From assembly GCA_964547995.1 (NCBI GenBank), contig CAZJRB010000022.1:1-64000 (forward strand): a DNA stretch of 64,000 nt, written 5' to 3'. The first letter of the stretch is position 1; each line of letters starts with the position of its first letter. This stretch comes from CAZJRB01 sp964547995 (GTDB taxonomy: Bacteria > Planctomycetota > Planctomycetia > Pirellulales > Thermoguttaceae). Made by a program: the position numbers and the translations under genes. Below the pieces are notes generated by a model. The model was not told the DNA's origin. It was given only the letters and a program-made list of their open reading frames with translations, and did not search any database. Shown one piece after another: positions 32,322 to 41,553 of this stretch.

Positions 32322-32468
32322 GGCGGAGGTCTCTGGGGTTTTGTTGAACATTGAGTATAGCAGGACAATTTGCATTCGGCCAGGAGGACGTCGCTCGCAT
32401 TTCCAGGGGGACTTGTCCCAATTGCACGCGGCCGCTACGCTGTAGGGGAGGGTAAGAAAGGACCTGCT

Positions 32469-33587
32469 ATGCAAATCGACTCGATCGAAGTACTTCATCT
32501 TGCATTGCCGCTTAAGCAATCGCTGGAAACAAAAGCCGGCTCTCTTGAAACGCTCGAAACCGTGCTCGTCCGGGTGCAAAGCGGCGAGGCGGCCGGGTGG
32601 GGCGAAGCCAGCCCGGGCAACGCGCCGATTGCGGGGCCCGATTGGGCCGGCGGGGCGTTCCGCTGTATCAAGGATTGGCTCGCGCCCGTCGTGGTCGGAA
32701 CGGAGGTCGAAACGCCCGAGGTGCTCACCGAACGATTCAAGCCGTTCCACGGCAACCAGTTCGCGAAGGCCGCCGTCGACACGGCCTGGTGGGACCTTCG
32801 GGCGCGGGTAGAAGAAAAGCCGCTTCACGAGTTGCTCGATCCGAAACGAGACGCGATTGAAGTCGGACCGACGTTCGACCAGGAGGACTCGATCGACGAC
32901 TTCCTTGCCCGGATCGGCGAGGCATTCGCGGCCGGTTTCGGCCGGGTGAAACTGATGATCCGCCCCGGTTGGGACATCCAGATGCTCGATTTCGTCCGCA
33001 AGGAGTTTCCGACCGAGACGATCTTCGGCGACGCCGAGGCGGCGATGGGCCTGGAACACTCGGACACGATCTACCGGTTCGAGGATTTCGGGCTCGACCT
33101 GCTCGAACAACCGCTGGCGGCCGACGACCTGGTCGGCCACGCCATGATCCAGGACACACTGCGGACGCCCATCTGCCTGGACGAGAGCATCACGACCGTC
33201 AACCAGGCCGACATGGCGCTGGAGTTGAAGAGTTGCCGGGCGATGAACATCGAGCCGGGCAGGGTAGGGGGGCTGACGCCGGCGATCGAGATCCATAACA
33301 CGTGCCGCGGGTTGTCCATCCCGTGTTACGTCGGCGGCCGACCGCAAAGCGGCATTGGGGTGCGGTTCGGGCTCGCGCTGGCGGCGAAGGAGAATTTCCC
33401 CCTGCCGGCCGATTTCTTTCCGGCGGAGGAAATCCTTCAGGCAGACCTTGCCCCGGCGCTGCGGCCGGCCCGGGCGAGCCAAGAAGGGTGGATGCAGATC
33501 CCCCTTTGGTCAGAGCCGGGCATCGGCGTGGCGCCGAGCGGTGATCTGCTTCAGAAATATGCCGTCGATCGGGCAATCGTGCAATAA
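32469..33587 (+). CDS. Enolase-superfamily protein, MenC/NSAR-like, catalytic lysines replaced
   Basis: Encodes 372 aa from MQIDSIEVLHLALPLKQSLE, preceded by AAAGGA. The order matches o-succinylbenzoate synthase / N-succinylamino acid racemase: KLMIRPGWD, DAEAAMGLEH, LEQPLAADDLVGHA, TPICLDESI and MNIEPGRVGGLTPAIEIH. The metal ligands Asp188, Glu213 and Asp238 are present. The two acid-base lysines are not: the KxK motif is Lys161-Leu-Met163, and the NIKPGRVGG lysine is Glu262. It is therefore unlikely to be an ordinary MenC. No other men genes are near, and an ABM-domain gene follows by 27 bases. Confidence 0.85.
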   Translation: MQIDSIEVLHLALPLKQSLETKAGSLETLETVLVRVQSGEAAGWGEASPGNAPIAGPDWAGGAFRCIKDWLAPVVVGTEVETPEVLTERFKPFHGNQFAKAAVDTAWWDLRARVEEKPLHELLDPKRDAIEVGPTFDQEDSIDDFLARIGEAFAAGFGRVKLMIRPGWDIQMLDFVRKEFPTETIFGDAEAAMGLEHSDTIYRFEDFGLDLLEQPLAADDLVGHAMIQDTLRTPICLDESITTVNQADMALELKSCRAMNIEPGRVGGLTPAIEIHNTCRGLSIPCYVGGRPQSGIGVRFGLALAAKENFPLPADFFPAEEILQADLAPALRPARASQEGWMQIPLWSEPGIGVAPSGDLLQKYAVDRAIVQ

Positions 33588-33614
33588 AATCCCCCCAAGA
33601 AACGGAGAATCCCT

Positions 33615-33923
33615 ATGATTAGCGTCATTGCCACCATCAAAATTCCGGAAGGCCGCCGTGGCGACTTCCTTGCCGAGTTCGCGAAAATCGTCCCCGCGGT
33701 GCGGGCCGAACAGGGGTGCATCGAGTACGGGGCCTGGGTCGATCTGCCCACCAATATCGAGATCCAGCCGGACGAGCGGAAAGACACGGTTGTCTGCATC
33801 GAGAAATGGGAGGGCGTCGAGGCCCTGGAAGCACATTTGATCGCACCACACATGGTTGAGTTCCGTAAAGCGATAGACGGGCTACGGGTAGACATTGGGT
33901 TGGAGATTCTCGACGAGGCATAA
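33615..33923 (+). CDS. ABM-domain protein, quinol monooxygenase-like
   Basis: Encodes 102 aa, one antibiotic biosynthesis monooxygenase (dimeric ferredoxin-like) domain: MISVIATIKIPEGRRGDFLA, EQGCIEYGAWVD and EKWEGVEALEAHLIAPHMVE. YgiN-type relatives oxidise quinols or act as small heme or lactone enzymes. It begins 27 bases after the enolase-superfamily gene with AAACGGAGA before the ATG, so the pair is an operon. An unidentified aromatic or quinone substrate could link them. Confidence 0.88.
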   Translation: MISVIATIKIPEGRRGDFLAEFAKIVPAVRAEQGCIEYGAWVDLPTNIEIQPDERKDTVVCIEKWEGVEALEAHLIAPHMVEFRKAIDGLRVDIGLEILDEA

Positions 33924-34082
33924 GGCCATTTTTCCCGGCGTCCGGCTCGTTCCATGCCGGGCGTTGGCGGGGGACGCTATCGAATTGCCTCCCCCATAGG
34001 ATTGTATTCCTGCGAATGGTTTTTGCCCCCCCATCTTTTCAAAAATGTAGTTTGCGGCTACACTAAGGGGGTGGAGGATTCT

Positions 34083-36914
34083 ATGGAGATGGGTATCCGG
34101 TGGAGAACTCGACGGGGTACACGCCGCCTGCTGTTACCCGCAGCGGTGTGTCTCGTCATAGGCTCGACGATGACGTTCAGTCTGCCCGGCTGCGGCGGGT
34201 GCCGCAAGACGGCCGCGCAGCGCCAGAAGGAAGCGGATGAGGAAAAAGAGGAAAAGAGAAAGAGGGAGAAGGAGAAGGAGAAGGAGAACTTCGAGACCAG
34301 CGAAACGCTGACCCTGCCCGACCACAACTTGTTTACCCGACAAAAAAGTCGCACGACCCGCGGCAGCGGCCTGTCCAAGCGCTACTACAAGCCCGGCCAT
34401 TGGACCGCCACGGCCGTAACCGCGAAGGCCAACAAACTCGCTTTTGTGGGCGAGTTGCAGATGGCATCGTCCGATCGGGATCGGAGGCCGCTCCCCGTGC
34501 CGGCCACGCCGTTTTACTTCAACACGTTTCGCCAGGCGGCGTTGCCGAAGGGGCAGTGGAAGACGTTCGAATCGGTCGTATTCCCCCCGCCGTGCGAGTC
34601 CTCGACCACCGTCTCCGGCCGGCTCAACCGCCACAGGGGAGGGCGCGCGGCCATGTCTTTCTGGGACGGGGCACTCAAGATGCCGTCGTATCAGTACCAC
34701 TTCATTGTTCTGGCGCGGTGGCCTTCCCGTTACCTTTATCTCCAAGGGCTCGACGCGATCGAGGCGGGAACCGACGGGATGACCAGCAACAAGCCCTACT
34801 ACCACGTCTCGCTCATCAAGAGCGGCAAGCGGGCGCCGCTGCCCTCACACTCGCTGTGCTGGACCAGCACCGCCTACGTGTTGTGGGACGACGCCGAGCC
34901 GACGACCCTGGACCTCCAGCAGCAGGAGGCGATGATCGACTGGCTGCACTGGGGCGGACAACTGATCCTCAGCGGCCCCGACACGCTCGATACGCTCAAG
35001 GGGAGTTTCCTGGAACCGTATCTGCCGGCCACCGCCGCGACGGGAGGAAGAAAGATCGACGCCGAGGATTTCGAGACTTTCCGGCAGTGGTCGGAAAATA
35101 AAAAAAACCAATGGCCGCAAGCTGAGAAAAAGCGTTTGGACAAGAAGGCAAGGGATCTAGAGACGGAGGCGGGGAATTTGGCGACGGAGGCAAGGAATCT
35201 GAGGAATGAGGGGAGGCAACAGGAGGCGGAACTAAAGCAGTGGGAGGCAAAGCGTAAGCGTGTGGAGGCCGAGAAAAGCCGTGTGGAAGCCGCGAAATTG
35301 CCCGAGGCATTCTCGCTCGCCAGGCTGCGGTTGGCCAAACCGTGGACCGGCGTTGTGCTCCAGCCGCAGGACGGGGCCCGGTTTATCCCCGAAAGCGGCA
35401 ATCTGGCGGTGGAGCGCCAGATCGGTTCGGGGCGGGTCGTGGCCACGGCGTTTCGGCTCGGCAGCCCCTCGCTGAAGGTGATTCCCGGCGGGGACGAGTT
35501 CTTCAACGCCTTCCTGTTGCGTCGTCCGGCGCGGAAGTTCGTCGTCCACGAATTCCCGGAAACGACCGGCAGCGCCGGGGAACAGACAGGTTACAAACCT
35601 GCCCTACAAGACTCTGCCACTGCCAGGGAGGAAAGCGAGTTTGAAGTGCGTTGGGACAAGGCGGGCCACCGGCTCGACGCCCGGCACACCACCAAAGTCC
35701 GCTACTTCACTCGTGACACCGGTGCGTCGCGTCTCGCGAGAGCCGAAAAGCAACCGGGCGGCATCCGGCGGGCGGCCGGCTACGGGGAAGACACGAGAGG
35801 GTCGGACGAGTTGGACGATTTTTCGGTGGATTCCAGGCAATCGGGCCCCGGACTTGCCGCGTGGAACGACTTCAGCGAGGTGGCCTGCCGGGCCAGGCAC
35901 ACGCTGAAGGCCGCCGCCGAAATCGAGATCCCCAAACCCGACTTTGTTATCTGGGTGGTGGCCGGCTACTTGTTGGTTTTGGTTCCGGCAAACTGGCTGG
36001 TCTTTCGCGCGATCAACCGTGTGGAGTGGGCGTGGGTGGCGGCGCCGCTCATTGCCGTCGGCTGCACGATCCTTGTCATCCACCTGGCGCAGCTCGATAT
36101 CGGTTTCGCCCGGTCGCGGACGGAAATCGCGGTGGTCGAAGTGCAGTCGAATTACGACCGCGCGCACGTCACGCGGTACACGGCGATGTATACCTCGCTG
36201 GGAACCCGCTATGACTTCGAGCTGGAGAATCCGGGCGCGGCCGTGCTGCCGTTCCCGACCGTCGACTCGCTGGGCGAATTCAAGATGAAAGCCTGGCAGC
36301 GTCACCGGGAGCTGATATTCCGCCGGGGCGAACACGTCCGGCTGGAACACTACCCGGTCCTGTCGAACACGACCGGGATGGTCCACAGCGAACAGGTGGT
36401 CGACCTCGGCGGGGCGCTCTCCCTGGTCAAGGACTCCAACGGCGCGCAGCAAGTAACCAACAGGACTCGATTTCCGATCCGCGAGGCGAGCGTGGTCCGC
36501 CTGGACAAGCCGGGCGGCGAGTTGAAAGTCGCGTGGCTGGGGACCCTCGAACCGGGAGAGAGCAAGCCGCTGGAGTGGCGATTGCAGAACGGCGGGGATA
36601 TTCTCGGGGAACATCGAAGGGGATCGATACTGACGGGAAGGGCCGGACCGCGGGACCGATTGCACCTCGGGCCGCTGGTGGAGCTGGCCGAAAAGAAAGA
36701 GACCCTTCGTGCGGGCGAGACACGGCTGATCGGCACAATCACGGAAGAGATCGCCGGCATGGATATCCGCCCGGCGGCCCCGCAGACCCGCCGTGCGATT
36801 CTGGTCGTCGCCCACTTGGGATTCGGATACGGAGAGGCCCCTCAACCGGACGCCAACACCGCGGCGCATCCGGCAAAGATACTGGAGAATACATCGTTTC
36901 CGACGACGTACTAA
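34083..36914 (+). CDS. Large membrane-anchored protein of a Gld-like ABC operon
   Basis: Encodes 943 aa from the ATG at 34083, set by GTGGAGG just upstream. The N-terminus has a basic head and a hydrophobic segment (LLLPAAVCLVIGSTMTFSLP) ending PGCGGC, a possible lipobox. A Lys/Glu run (EKEEKRKREKEKEKEN) follows. The middle resembles a glutamine amidotransferase-like sensor (DWLHWGGQLILSGPDTLDTL), interrupted at about residues 335-400 by a charged coiled coil (DKKARDLETEAGNLATEA and on). Near residue 620-665 are two membrane spans (FVIWVVAGYLLVLVPANWLV and VAAPLIAVGCTILVIHLA), then a beta-rich C-terminus. ABC ATPase and permease genes follow. A substrate-linking or anchoring role is inferred. 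Confidence 0.75.
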   Translation: MEMGIRWRTRRGTRRLLLPAAVCLVIGSTMTFSLPGCGGCRKTAAQRQKEADEEKEEKRKREKEKEKENFETSETLTLPDHNLFTRQKSRTTRGSGLSKRYYKPGHWTATAVTAKANKLAFVGELQMASSDRDRRPLPVPATPFYFNTFRQAALPKGQWKTFESVVFPPPCESSTTVSGRLNRHRGGRAAMSFWDGALKMPSYQYHFIVLARWPSRYLYLQGLDAIEAGTDGMTSNKPYYHVSLIKSGKRAPLPSHSLCWTSTAYVLWDDAEPTTLDLQQQEAMIDWLHWGGQLILSGPDTLDTLKGSFLEPYLPATAATGGRKIDAEDFETFRQWSENKKNQWPQAEKKRLDKKARDLETEAGNLATEARNLRNEGRQQEAELKQWEAKRKRVEAEKSRVEAAKLPEAFSLARLRLAKPWTGVVLQPQDGARFIPESGNLAVERQIGSGRVVATAFRLGSPSLKVIPGGDEFFNAFLLRRPARKFVVHEFPETTGSAGEQTGYKPALQDSATAREESEFEVRWDKAGHRLDARHTTKVRYFTRDTGASRLARAEKQPGGIRRAAGYGEDTRGSDELDDFSVDSRQSGPGLAAWNDFSEVACRARHTLKAAAEIEIPKPDFVIWVVAGYLLVLVPANWLVFRAINRVEWAWVAAPLIAVGCTILVIHLAQLDIGFARSRTEIAVVEVQSNYDRAHVTRYTAMYTSLGTRYDFELENPGAAVLPFPTVDSLGEFKMKAWQRHRELIFRRGEHVRLEHYPVLSNTTGMVHSEQVVDLGGALSLVKDSNGAQQVTNRTRFPIREASVVRLDKPGGELKVAWLGTLEPGESKPLEWRLQNGGDILGEHRRGSILTGRAGPRDRLHLGPLVELAEKKETLRAGETRLIGTITEEIAGMDIRPAAPQTRRAILVVAHLGFGYGEAPQPDANTAAHPAKILENTSFPTTY

Positions 36915-36953
36915 CCAACAAATTGAACATTCACTTTTCGCGACTACAGAAGA

Positions 36954-37880
36954 ATGATCGAACTCATCAATTTCAGCAAACGATACGGCAATCTGCTCGC
37001 GGTCGACCATTTGAGCATGAAGATCGAGCCTGGAGAGATGTTCGGTTTTATCGGCCCCAACGGGGCGGGCAAGAGCACCACGATCCGGTTCCTGGCCACG
37101 CTGCTGAAGGCCAGCGGCGGCGACGCGATCGTGAACGGGCATCGCGTGAACCGCGAGCCGCTCGCCGTGCGGCGCAGCATCGGCTACATGCCCGACGCCT
37201 TCGGCGTCTACGACGGCATGAAGGTGTGGGAGTTTCTCGACTTCTTCGCGGTCGCTTACCAGATTCCCCGCAGCCGGCGGAAGCAGGTCATCGGCGACGT
37301 GCTCGACCTTTTGGACCTGACGAGCAAGCGGGACACGTTCGTCAACGCCCTCTCGCGGGGCATGAAGCAGCGGCTGTGCCTTGCCAAAACCCTGGTACAC
37401 GATCCGCCCGTCTTGATCCTCGACGAGCCGGCCAGCGGGTTGGATCCCCGGGCGAGGGTCGAGGTCAAGGCCCTGTTGAAGGAACTCCGCCGGATGGGTA
37501 AGACGATCCTCATCTCGAGCCACATCCTCACCGAGCTGGCCGACTGCTGCACGTCGATCGGCATCATCGAGCGGGGCAAGCTGTTGATGTACGGCCCGAT
37601 TGAAGACGTTTACCACCGCATCCGCCGCAACCGGATCATCAACATCCGGTTTCTCGAAAACATGGAGGCGGGGATTTCGATCATCCGCAGCCAGCCCGAA
37701 ACCCGCAACGTCCAGGTCGAAAACCACTCGATCACGGTCGAACTGGCCGCCGATGACGAAAAGGTCGCCGCACTGATGGAAAAACTGATCGACGCCGGAG
37801 TGCGAATGAACTCGTTCGAGGACAAAGAGCCGACCCTCGAAGACGTGTTCATGCTGGTTACGAAGGGAGTGGTGGCGTGA
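36954..37880 (+). CDS. ABC transporter ATP-binding protein
   Basis: Encodes 308 aa. Walker A is GPNGAGKST (34-42), the signature LSRGMKQRLCLAKTL and Walker B VLILDEPASGLDP. The C-terminal extension of about 90 residues (RSQPETRNVQVENHSITVEL) is typical of GldA/CcmA-like ABC-2 type ATPases. It follows the large membrane protein by 39 bases and precedes the permease, so all three probably form one exporter or envelope-maintenance complex. The substrate is unknown. Confidence 0.95.
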   Translation: MIELINFSKRYGNLLAVDHLSMKIEPGEMFGFIGPNGAGKSTTIRFLATLLKASGGDAIVNGHRVNREPLAVRRSIGYMPDAFGVYDGMKVWEFLDFFAVAYQIPRSRRKQVIGDVLDLLDLTSKRDTFVNALSRGMKQRLCLAKTLVHDPPVLILDEPASGLDPRARVEVKALLKELRRMGKTILISSHILTELADCCTSIGIIERGKLLMYGPIEDVYHRIRRNRIINIRFLENMEAGISIIRSQPETRNVQVENHSITVELAADDEKVAALMEKLIDAGVRMNSFEDKEPTLEDVFMLVTKGVVA

Positions 37881-37904
37881 GGAGAGTGACCTTAACCCCT
37901 AACG

Positions 37905-38178
37905 AGGCGGAGCCGCAATTAAATCCGAATCTCGAAATCCGAAATCCGAAACAAATTCAAAACCCGAAACCCAGAATGCTCGAAACCTGGCCCGCATCAC
38001 GTAACAATGCCATCCGGCCGCAAGCCGGGTCATTTCGGATTTCGGTCATTGGGATTTGGGATTTGTTTCGAATTTCGTGCTTCGGATTTCGAATTCTGAA
38101 CATGCGCGCGCCGTGCGCGCATATTGAAAGAGTAAGCCCCTAACCCCCAGCCCCTAACCTCCAGCCCCTAACCCCCAA
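37905..38178. repeat. Three heptanucleotide arrays inside the ABC operon
   Basis: 300 bases between ATPase and permease genes. 37922-37975 has AAATCCG/AATCTCG/CCCGAAA units; 38030-38098 has ATTTCGG/GATTTGG/TTCGGAT units; 38138-38178 has CCCCTAA/CCCCCAG/CCTCCAG units, ending AG then the permease ATG (2 bases away). The first two are partly inverse to each other and could pair. A GCGCGCGCCGTGCGCGC palindrome lies at about 38104-38121. Confidence 0.8.
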
Positions 38179-38180
38179 AG

Positions 38181-39836
38181 ATGTACGTCCTCGAAAACCC
38201 GGTGCTGCAACGCGAGCTGCTGGTGAACCTGCGGATGCACCGGGCGTTCGTGCTGCTGTTTGTTTATATCGGGTTGTTGGGATTGCTGGTTTACCTGGCG
38301 TGGCCGTCGCATCAGCGGCTCGATCTGACCACCAACCCGGAAGAAGCGAAGCGGCTGGTGAGTCTTTTTTTCCTCGGGCAATACATTTTGATGTCGCTGA
38401 TGGCCCCGAGCTTTGCGGGCGGGACGGTCACGGGCGAGAAGGAGCGCCGCACGTACGAGATGCTTCTGGCCAGCCCCATGCGGCCCGGGGCGATTGTGCT
38501 GGGCAAGCTGTTCGCTTCGCTGTGTCACCTGGCCGTTCTGGTCTTCGCGTCGCTGCCGATCGTGATGCTCTGCCTTCCGTTGGGCGGCGTCTCGCCATAC
38601 GAGGTCCTGGCCACGTACCTCGCCATGGGCGCGTCGGTGATCACGTTCGGCATGATCTGCGTGGCCGCCAGCAGTTTCTTCACGCGGACGATCGCTTCGC
38701 TGGTCGTCTCGTACCTGATCATTCTGCCGATTGCGCTTTTCGGGGTGCTCTTGTACCAGGTGCTCGGGGAAGAGCAATTTGCGAAGGCCCGGCTGGTGGT
38801 ATTGACGTTCATCTATCCCGGGGGGTGTCTGGCGATGTGTTTTGCATTGTTTACGGCGACCAGCCGCCGTCTGCTGCACCCGCCCGACATCGGCAGCGAG
38901 GCCAAGGAAGTCGTCGACCCGGACCGGGAACAGAAAAAGGCCGTCGGGATGGTGATCCGCAGCGACCAGTTTCCCGACAAGCTCTTCGCCCCGCCGAAAC
39001 GGACCGACTTCATGGCCGACGGGCTGAACCCGGTTTACGACAAGGAGATGCGGAGCGAGTTGTTCGGGCAAGGGACGTTGATGTTGCGTCTGGTGATCCA
39101 GTTGAGCATGTTCATGGCGTTGCCGCTGATGGCGGTTTGCCTGTACATGCGGCCGACGTACGCCCCGTGGTACACCGGTTACGTGTTGATGTTCAACATG
39201 CTGGTCGGGCCGGTGTTCGCCGCCGGAACGGTCACCAGCGAACGCGAGCGCCAAACGCTCGAGCTGTTGCTGACCACAACGGTTTCCCCCTGGCAGATCC
39301 TTTGGGGAAAACTGCTGTCGAGCCTGCGGATATCGCTCGTGCTGACGAGTTTCCTGGTATGGCCGCTGCTGTTGGCCTGGCTGTTGCCGCCGTGGACGTA
39401 CCTGCGCGACACGGTTTCGATGATCGGCTACCTGATGATCATCTCGCTATCGAGCCTGACGACCACGATTTTGGCGATGTTCTGCTCGGTGATCTTCCGC
39501 AAGACGTCGGTGGCGATGATGACGACGTACCTGGTGCTGATTCTTCTATACGCGTTGCCGTTGGCGGTCGAGTCGTTTGCCCGCACGATCTTCTACGGTG
39601 CGGATGTAACGGCCGTCATCGGCGAGTTGACGTTCACCAGCCCGTTCGCGGCGGCCCACGCATTGCCGCTGACGCTGGGCAACCCGGGCAATGCCGGCAA
39701 CCCGGTCCATGTCAGTCCCCCTGCAAACTGGCCGGTCTTCCTCACCTACCTGCTCTTTTACCTGATGATGAACTCGATGCTTCTGGGGACCATACTGTGG
39801 TTGTTCAACGTCCGCTGGCGGGTCCAGACGCAGTAG
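38181..39836 (+). CDS. ABC-2 type transporter permease
   Basis: Encodes 551 aa with about a dozen hydrophobic segments, in two similar halves. First half: RAFVLLFVYIGLLGLLVYLA and FFLGQYILMSLMAPSFAGGT, then TGEKERRTYEMLLASPMRPG. Second half: YVLMFNMLVGPVFAAGTVTS, then ERERQTLELLLTTTVSPWQI. The ERR/ERQT-LLL-P motif is the hallmark of ABC-2/GldF-like permeases, and its two copies show an internal duplication. It is the partner of the ATPase upstream. The start codon is directly preceded by a C-rich heptanucleotide array and no Shine-Dalgarno. Confidence 0.93.
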   Translation: MYVLENPVLQRELLVNLRMHRAFVLLFVYIGLLGLLVYLAWPSHQRLDLTTNPEEAKRLVSLFFLGQYILMSLMAPSFAGGTVTGEKERRTYEMLLASPMRPGAIVLGKLFASLCHLAVLVFASLPIVMLCLPLGGVSPYEVLATYLAMGASVITFGMICVAASSFFTRTIASLVVSYLIILPIALFGVLLYQVLGEEQFAKARLVVLTFIYPGGCLAMCFALFTATSRRLLHPPDIGSEAKEVVDPDREQKKAVGMVIRSDQFPDKLFAPPKRTDFMADGLNPVYDKEMRSELFGQGTLMLRLVIQLSMFMALPLMAVCLYMRPTYAPWYTGYVLMFNMLVGPVFAAGTVTSERERQTLELLLTTTVSPWQILWGKLLSSLRISLVLTSFLVWPLLLAWLLPPWTYLRDTVSMIGYLMIISLSSLTTTILAMFCSVIFRKTSVAMMTTYLVLILLYALPLAVESFARTIFYGADVTAVIGELTFTSPFAAAHALPLTLGNPGNAGNPVHVSPPANWPVFLTYLLFYLMMNSMLLGTILWLFNVRWRVQTQ

Positions 39837-39859
39837 CCGTCCGCCGTTGGTCCCGTTCA

Positions 39860-40099
39860 TTACGGTATCCGCTGCATTTCGTTGACAAATTCTTTGCCGG
39901 ACATGGGAACGGGAAGCTCCTTGCCGTCTTCTTTGTAGAGTGCGACAGTTTCGTCAACGACATCACAGAGTTCCGCAAAGACGGCTCTTGGGTCATCCCC
40001 ATGACATCCGCCATAAAACAGTTCGGGGCAGCTTCCGATGAAGCAGCCGTCCTCTTCCGACCATTCCACGATCTTCACGTATTTGTCAGCGTCAGTCAT
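39860..40099 (-). CDS. HicB-like antitoxin-type protein
   Basis: Encodes 79 aa from MTDADKYVKIVEWSEEDGCF. The partial RNase H-like fold of HicB proteins is suggested by VEWSEEDGCFIGSCPELFYG, then DDPRAVFAELCDVVDETVAL. No HicA toxin with its dsRBD fold and active His is found beside it. A small open frame upstream (40092-40187) overlaps its start by 8 bases. It may be a solitary HicB-like regulator. Confidence 0.75.
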   Translation of the reverse strand: MTDADKYVKIVEWSEEDGCFIGSCPELFYGGCHGDDPRAVFAELCDVVDETVALYKEDGKELPVPMSGKEFVNEMQRIP

Positions 40100-40187
40100 T
40101 TCGATTCGCCCTCTCAAGGGCTATGCGGACAGCCTTTTCCTGATAGGTCTCTGATCTTTCGGGCCATTTTCTTTTTTCAGAGCACAA
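40092..40187 (-). CDS. Possible tiny protein overlapping the HicB-like start
   Basis: 31 codons from a TTG: LCSEKRKWPERSETYQEKAV, then RIALERANRND and stop. It is the only open frame that reaches the HicB-like start, ending 8 bases inside it, as translationally coupled pairs do. The basic, helical composition looks protein-like, but there is no ATG and the length is minimal. Treat as weak. Confidence 0.3.
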   Translation of the reverse strand: MCSEKRKWPERSETYQEKAVRIALERANRND

Positions 40188-40208
40188 CGCAACTTCGGAA
40201 AACGACCC

Positions 40209-40466
40209 CTAGTGCAGGTGCTCGTTCAAGGCGCGACAGCCCCAGAAATCAACGATCATGTTGACGTATTCGCACTCGTCTGTCAATCGTCGGTCAGGCG
40301 AGTCAAACCATCGCCCGGTTCCGTAGGATTTGCCGCCGGTACCAAGCAGAAGTCTTGTAGTTGGGTGGCAGGGTCCAATCGGGGGGGGTTCCAGAATCCG
40401 CCAAAACCACTCACCCAGAGGTCCTTTCACAAGCGTGACGCCCCCTTGAAAATCTCCCACAGCGGC
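40209..40466 (-). pseudogene. Possible fragment of an unidentified gene
   Basis: An open frame reads DEFAAVGDFQGGVTLVKGPL, then GEWFWRILEPPPIGPCHPTT and CEYVNMIVDFWGCRALNEHL, then stop. The composition (W, P, C, spaced charged residues) looks like real protein rather than a random frame, but no clear start codon exists and upstream the frame runs antisense through pyrB. It may be the 3' end of a truncated gene. I do not recognise a family. The rest of 40470-40590 is the pyrB leader with no definite signal. Confidence 0.35.
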
Positions 40467-40590
40467 GAATTCGTCTGAGTCCTTGCAGCATCCCCGCCGG
40501 TTGCTACAATCACGCGGAGACCTTTGGGAGGTGTTTTCGGCGGGGTCGGGCGGCCTTGCCATGGAACTGGCCTGGGGGGTGAAGCGACCA

Positions 40591-41553
40591 ATGGCTACGG
40601 AAACGATCGATGTAGGCGTGTTCCCCGAGATGTGGACGCGGCGCCACCTCTTGGGGCTCGAGGAACTCTCGGCCGAGGAAATCACGCTGATCCTCGACAA
40701 GGCCGAGATATTCAAGAGGATCCTGACCGAAGGGGACCGCAAGATTCCCCTGTTGAACGGCATCACCTGTGCGAATCTCTTTTTCGAGAATTCGACACGG
40801 ACGCGGACGAGCTTCTCGCTGGCGGCGAAACGGTTGGGAGCCGACACGATCGATTTCTCGGCCTCCACCAGCAGTCTCTCGAAGGGTGAGACGTTCATCG
40901 ACACGGCCAAGAACATCGAGGCGATGGGCGTGGACATCGTGATTGTGCGGCACCACACGCCCGGCTCGCCCCGCCTGTTGGCCCAGAACCTCCACACCGG
41001 GGTGATCAATGCCGGCGACGGTCCGCACGAGCACCCCACGCAAGGGCTGCTCGATATTATGACCATCCGGCAGCGCCGCGGCAACCTGGAGGGGCTGACG
41101 GTCGCCATGGTGGGCGACATCGCGCACAGCCGGACCGCCCGGTCGAACATCTGGGGGCTGAAGAAGCTGGGCGCGCACGTCATCGTTTGCGGCCCCTCGA
41201 CGCTCGTCTCGCCGCGCTGGGCGGAAGTCGGCGTCGAGTTTTCGTACAGCCTGGACGAGATTCTGCCGCGGGTCGACGTGTTGAACCTTTTGCGGATCCA
41301 GTTCGAGCGGCAGTTCAACCGCCCGTTTCCGTCGGTCCGCGAATACGCCCACCTCTACACGATGGACGCCCAGCGAATGGCCAAGACGAAAGAAGACATT
41401 TTGATCATGGCCCCCGGCCCGATCAATCGCGGCGTCGAGATCACCCCCGACGTGGCCGACGGTTCCCATTCAGCGATTCTGGAGCAAGTCACCAACGGCG
41501 TGGCGGTCCGGATGGCCGTGCTATGGTTGGTGGGCTCCAGGGTCCGGAGGTAG
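40591..41553 (+). CDS. pyrB: Aspartate carbamoyltransferase catalytic subunit
   Basis: Encodes 320 aa. It joins carbamoyl phosphate and aspartate, the first committed step of pyrimidine synthesis. The carbamoyl phosphate site is FFENSTRTRTSF, followed by STSSLSKGET, HPTQGLLDIMTI, MVGDIAHSRTARSN and an aspartate-binding RIQFERQF. No regulatory pyrI is adjacent. The start at 40591 (MATETIDVGVFPEMW) is preferred over longer frames. pyrC follows in the same direction after 346 bases of repeats, the common pyrB-pyrC order. Confidence 0.96.
   Translation: MATETIDVGVFPEMWTRRHLLGLEELSAEEITLILDKAEIFKRILTEGDRKIPLLNGITCANLFFENSTRTRTSFSLAAKRLGADTIDFSASTSSLSKGETFIDTAKNIEAMGVDIVIVRHHTPGSPRLLAQNLHTGVINAGDGPHEHPTQGLLDIMTIRQRRGNLEGLTVAMVGDIAHSRTARSNIWGLKKLGAHVIVCGPSTLVSPRWAEVGVEFSYSLDEILPRVDVLNLLRIQFERQFNRPFPSVREYAHLYTMDAQRMAKTKEDILIMAPGPINRGVEITPDVADGSHSAILEQVTNGVAVRMAVLWLVGSRVRR

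Noticed and set aside
35604..37727. 707-codon open frame on the minus strand
   Set aside because: It lies fully antisense to the Gld-like gene and the ABC ATPase, both with clear family motifs; its composition (many Arg, His, Pro) is that of a shadow frame in high-GC DNA.
38300..40264. 654-codon frame on the plus strand
   Set aside because: Overlaps the ABC permease in another frame, lacks hydrophobic or domain patterns and runs through repeats.
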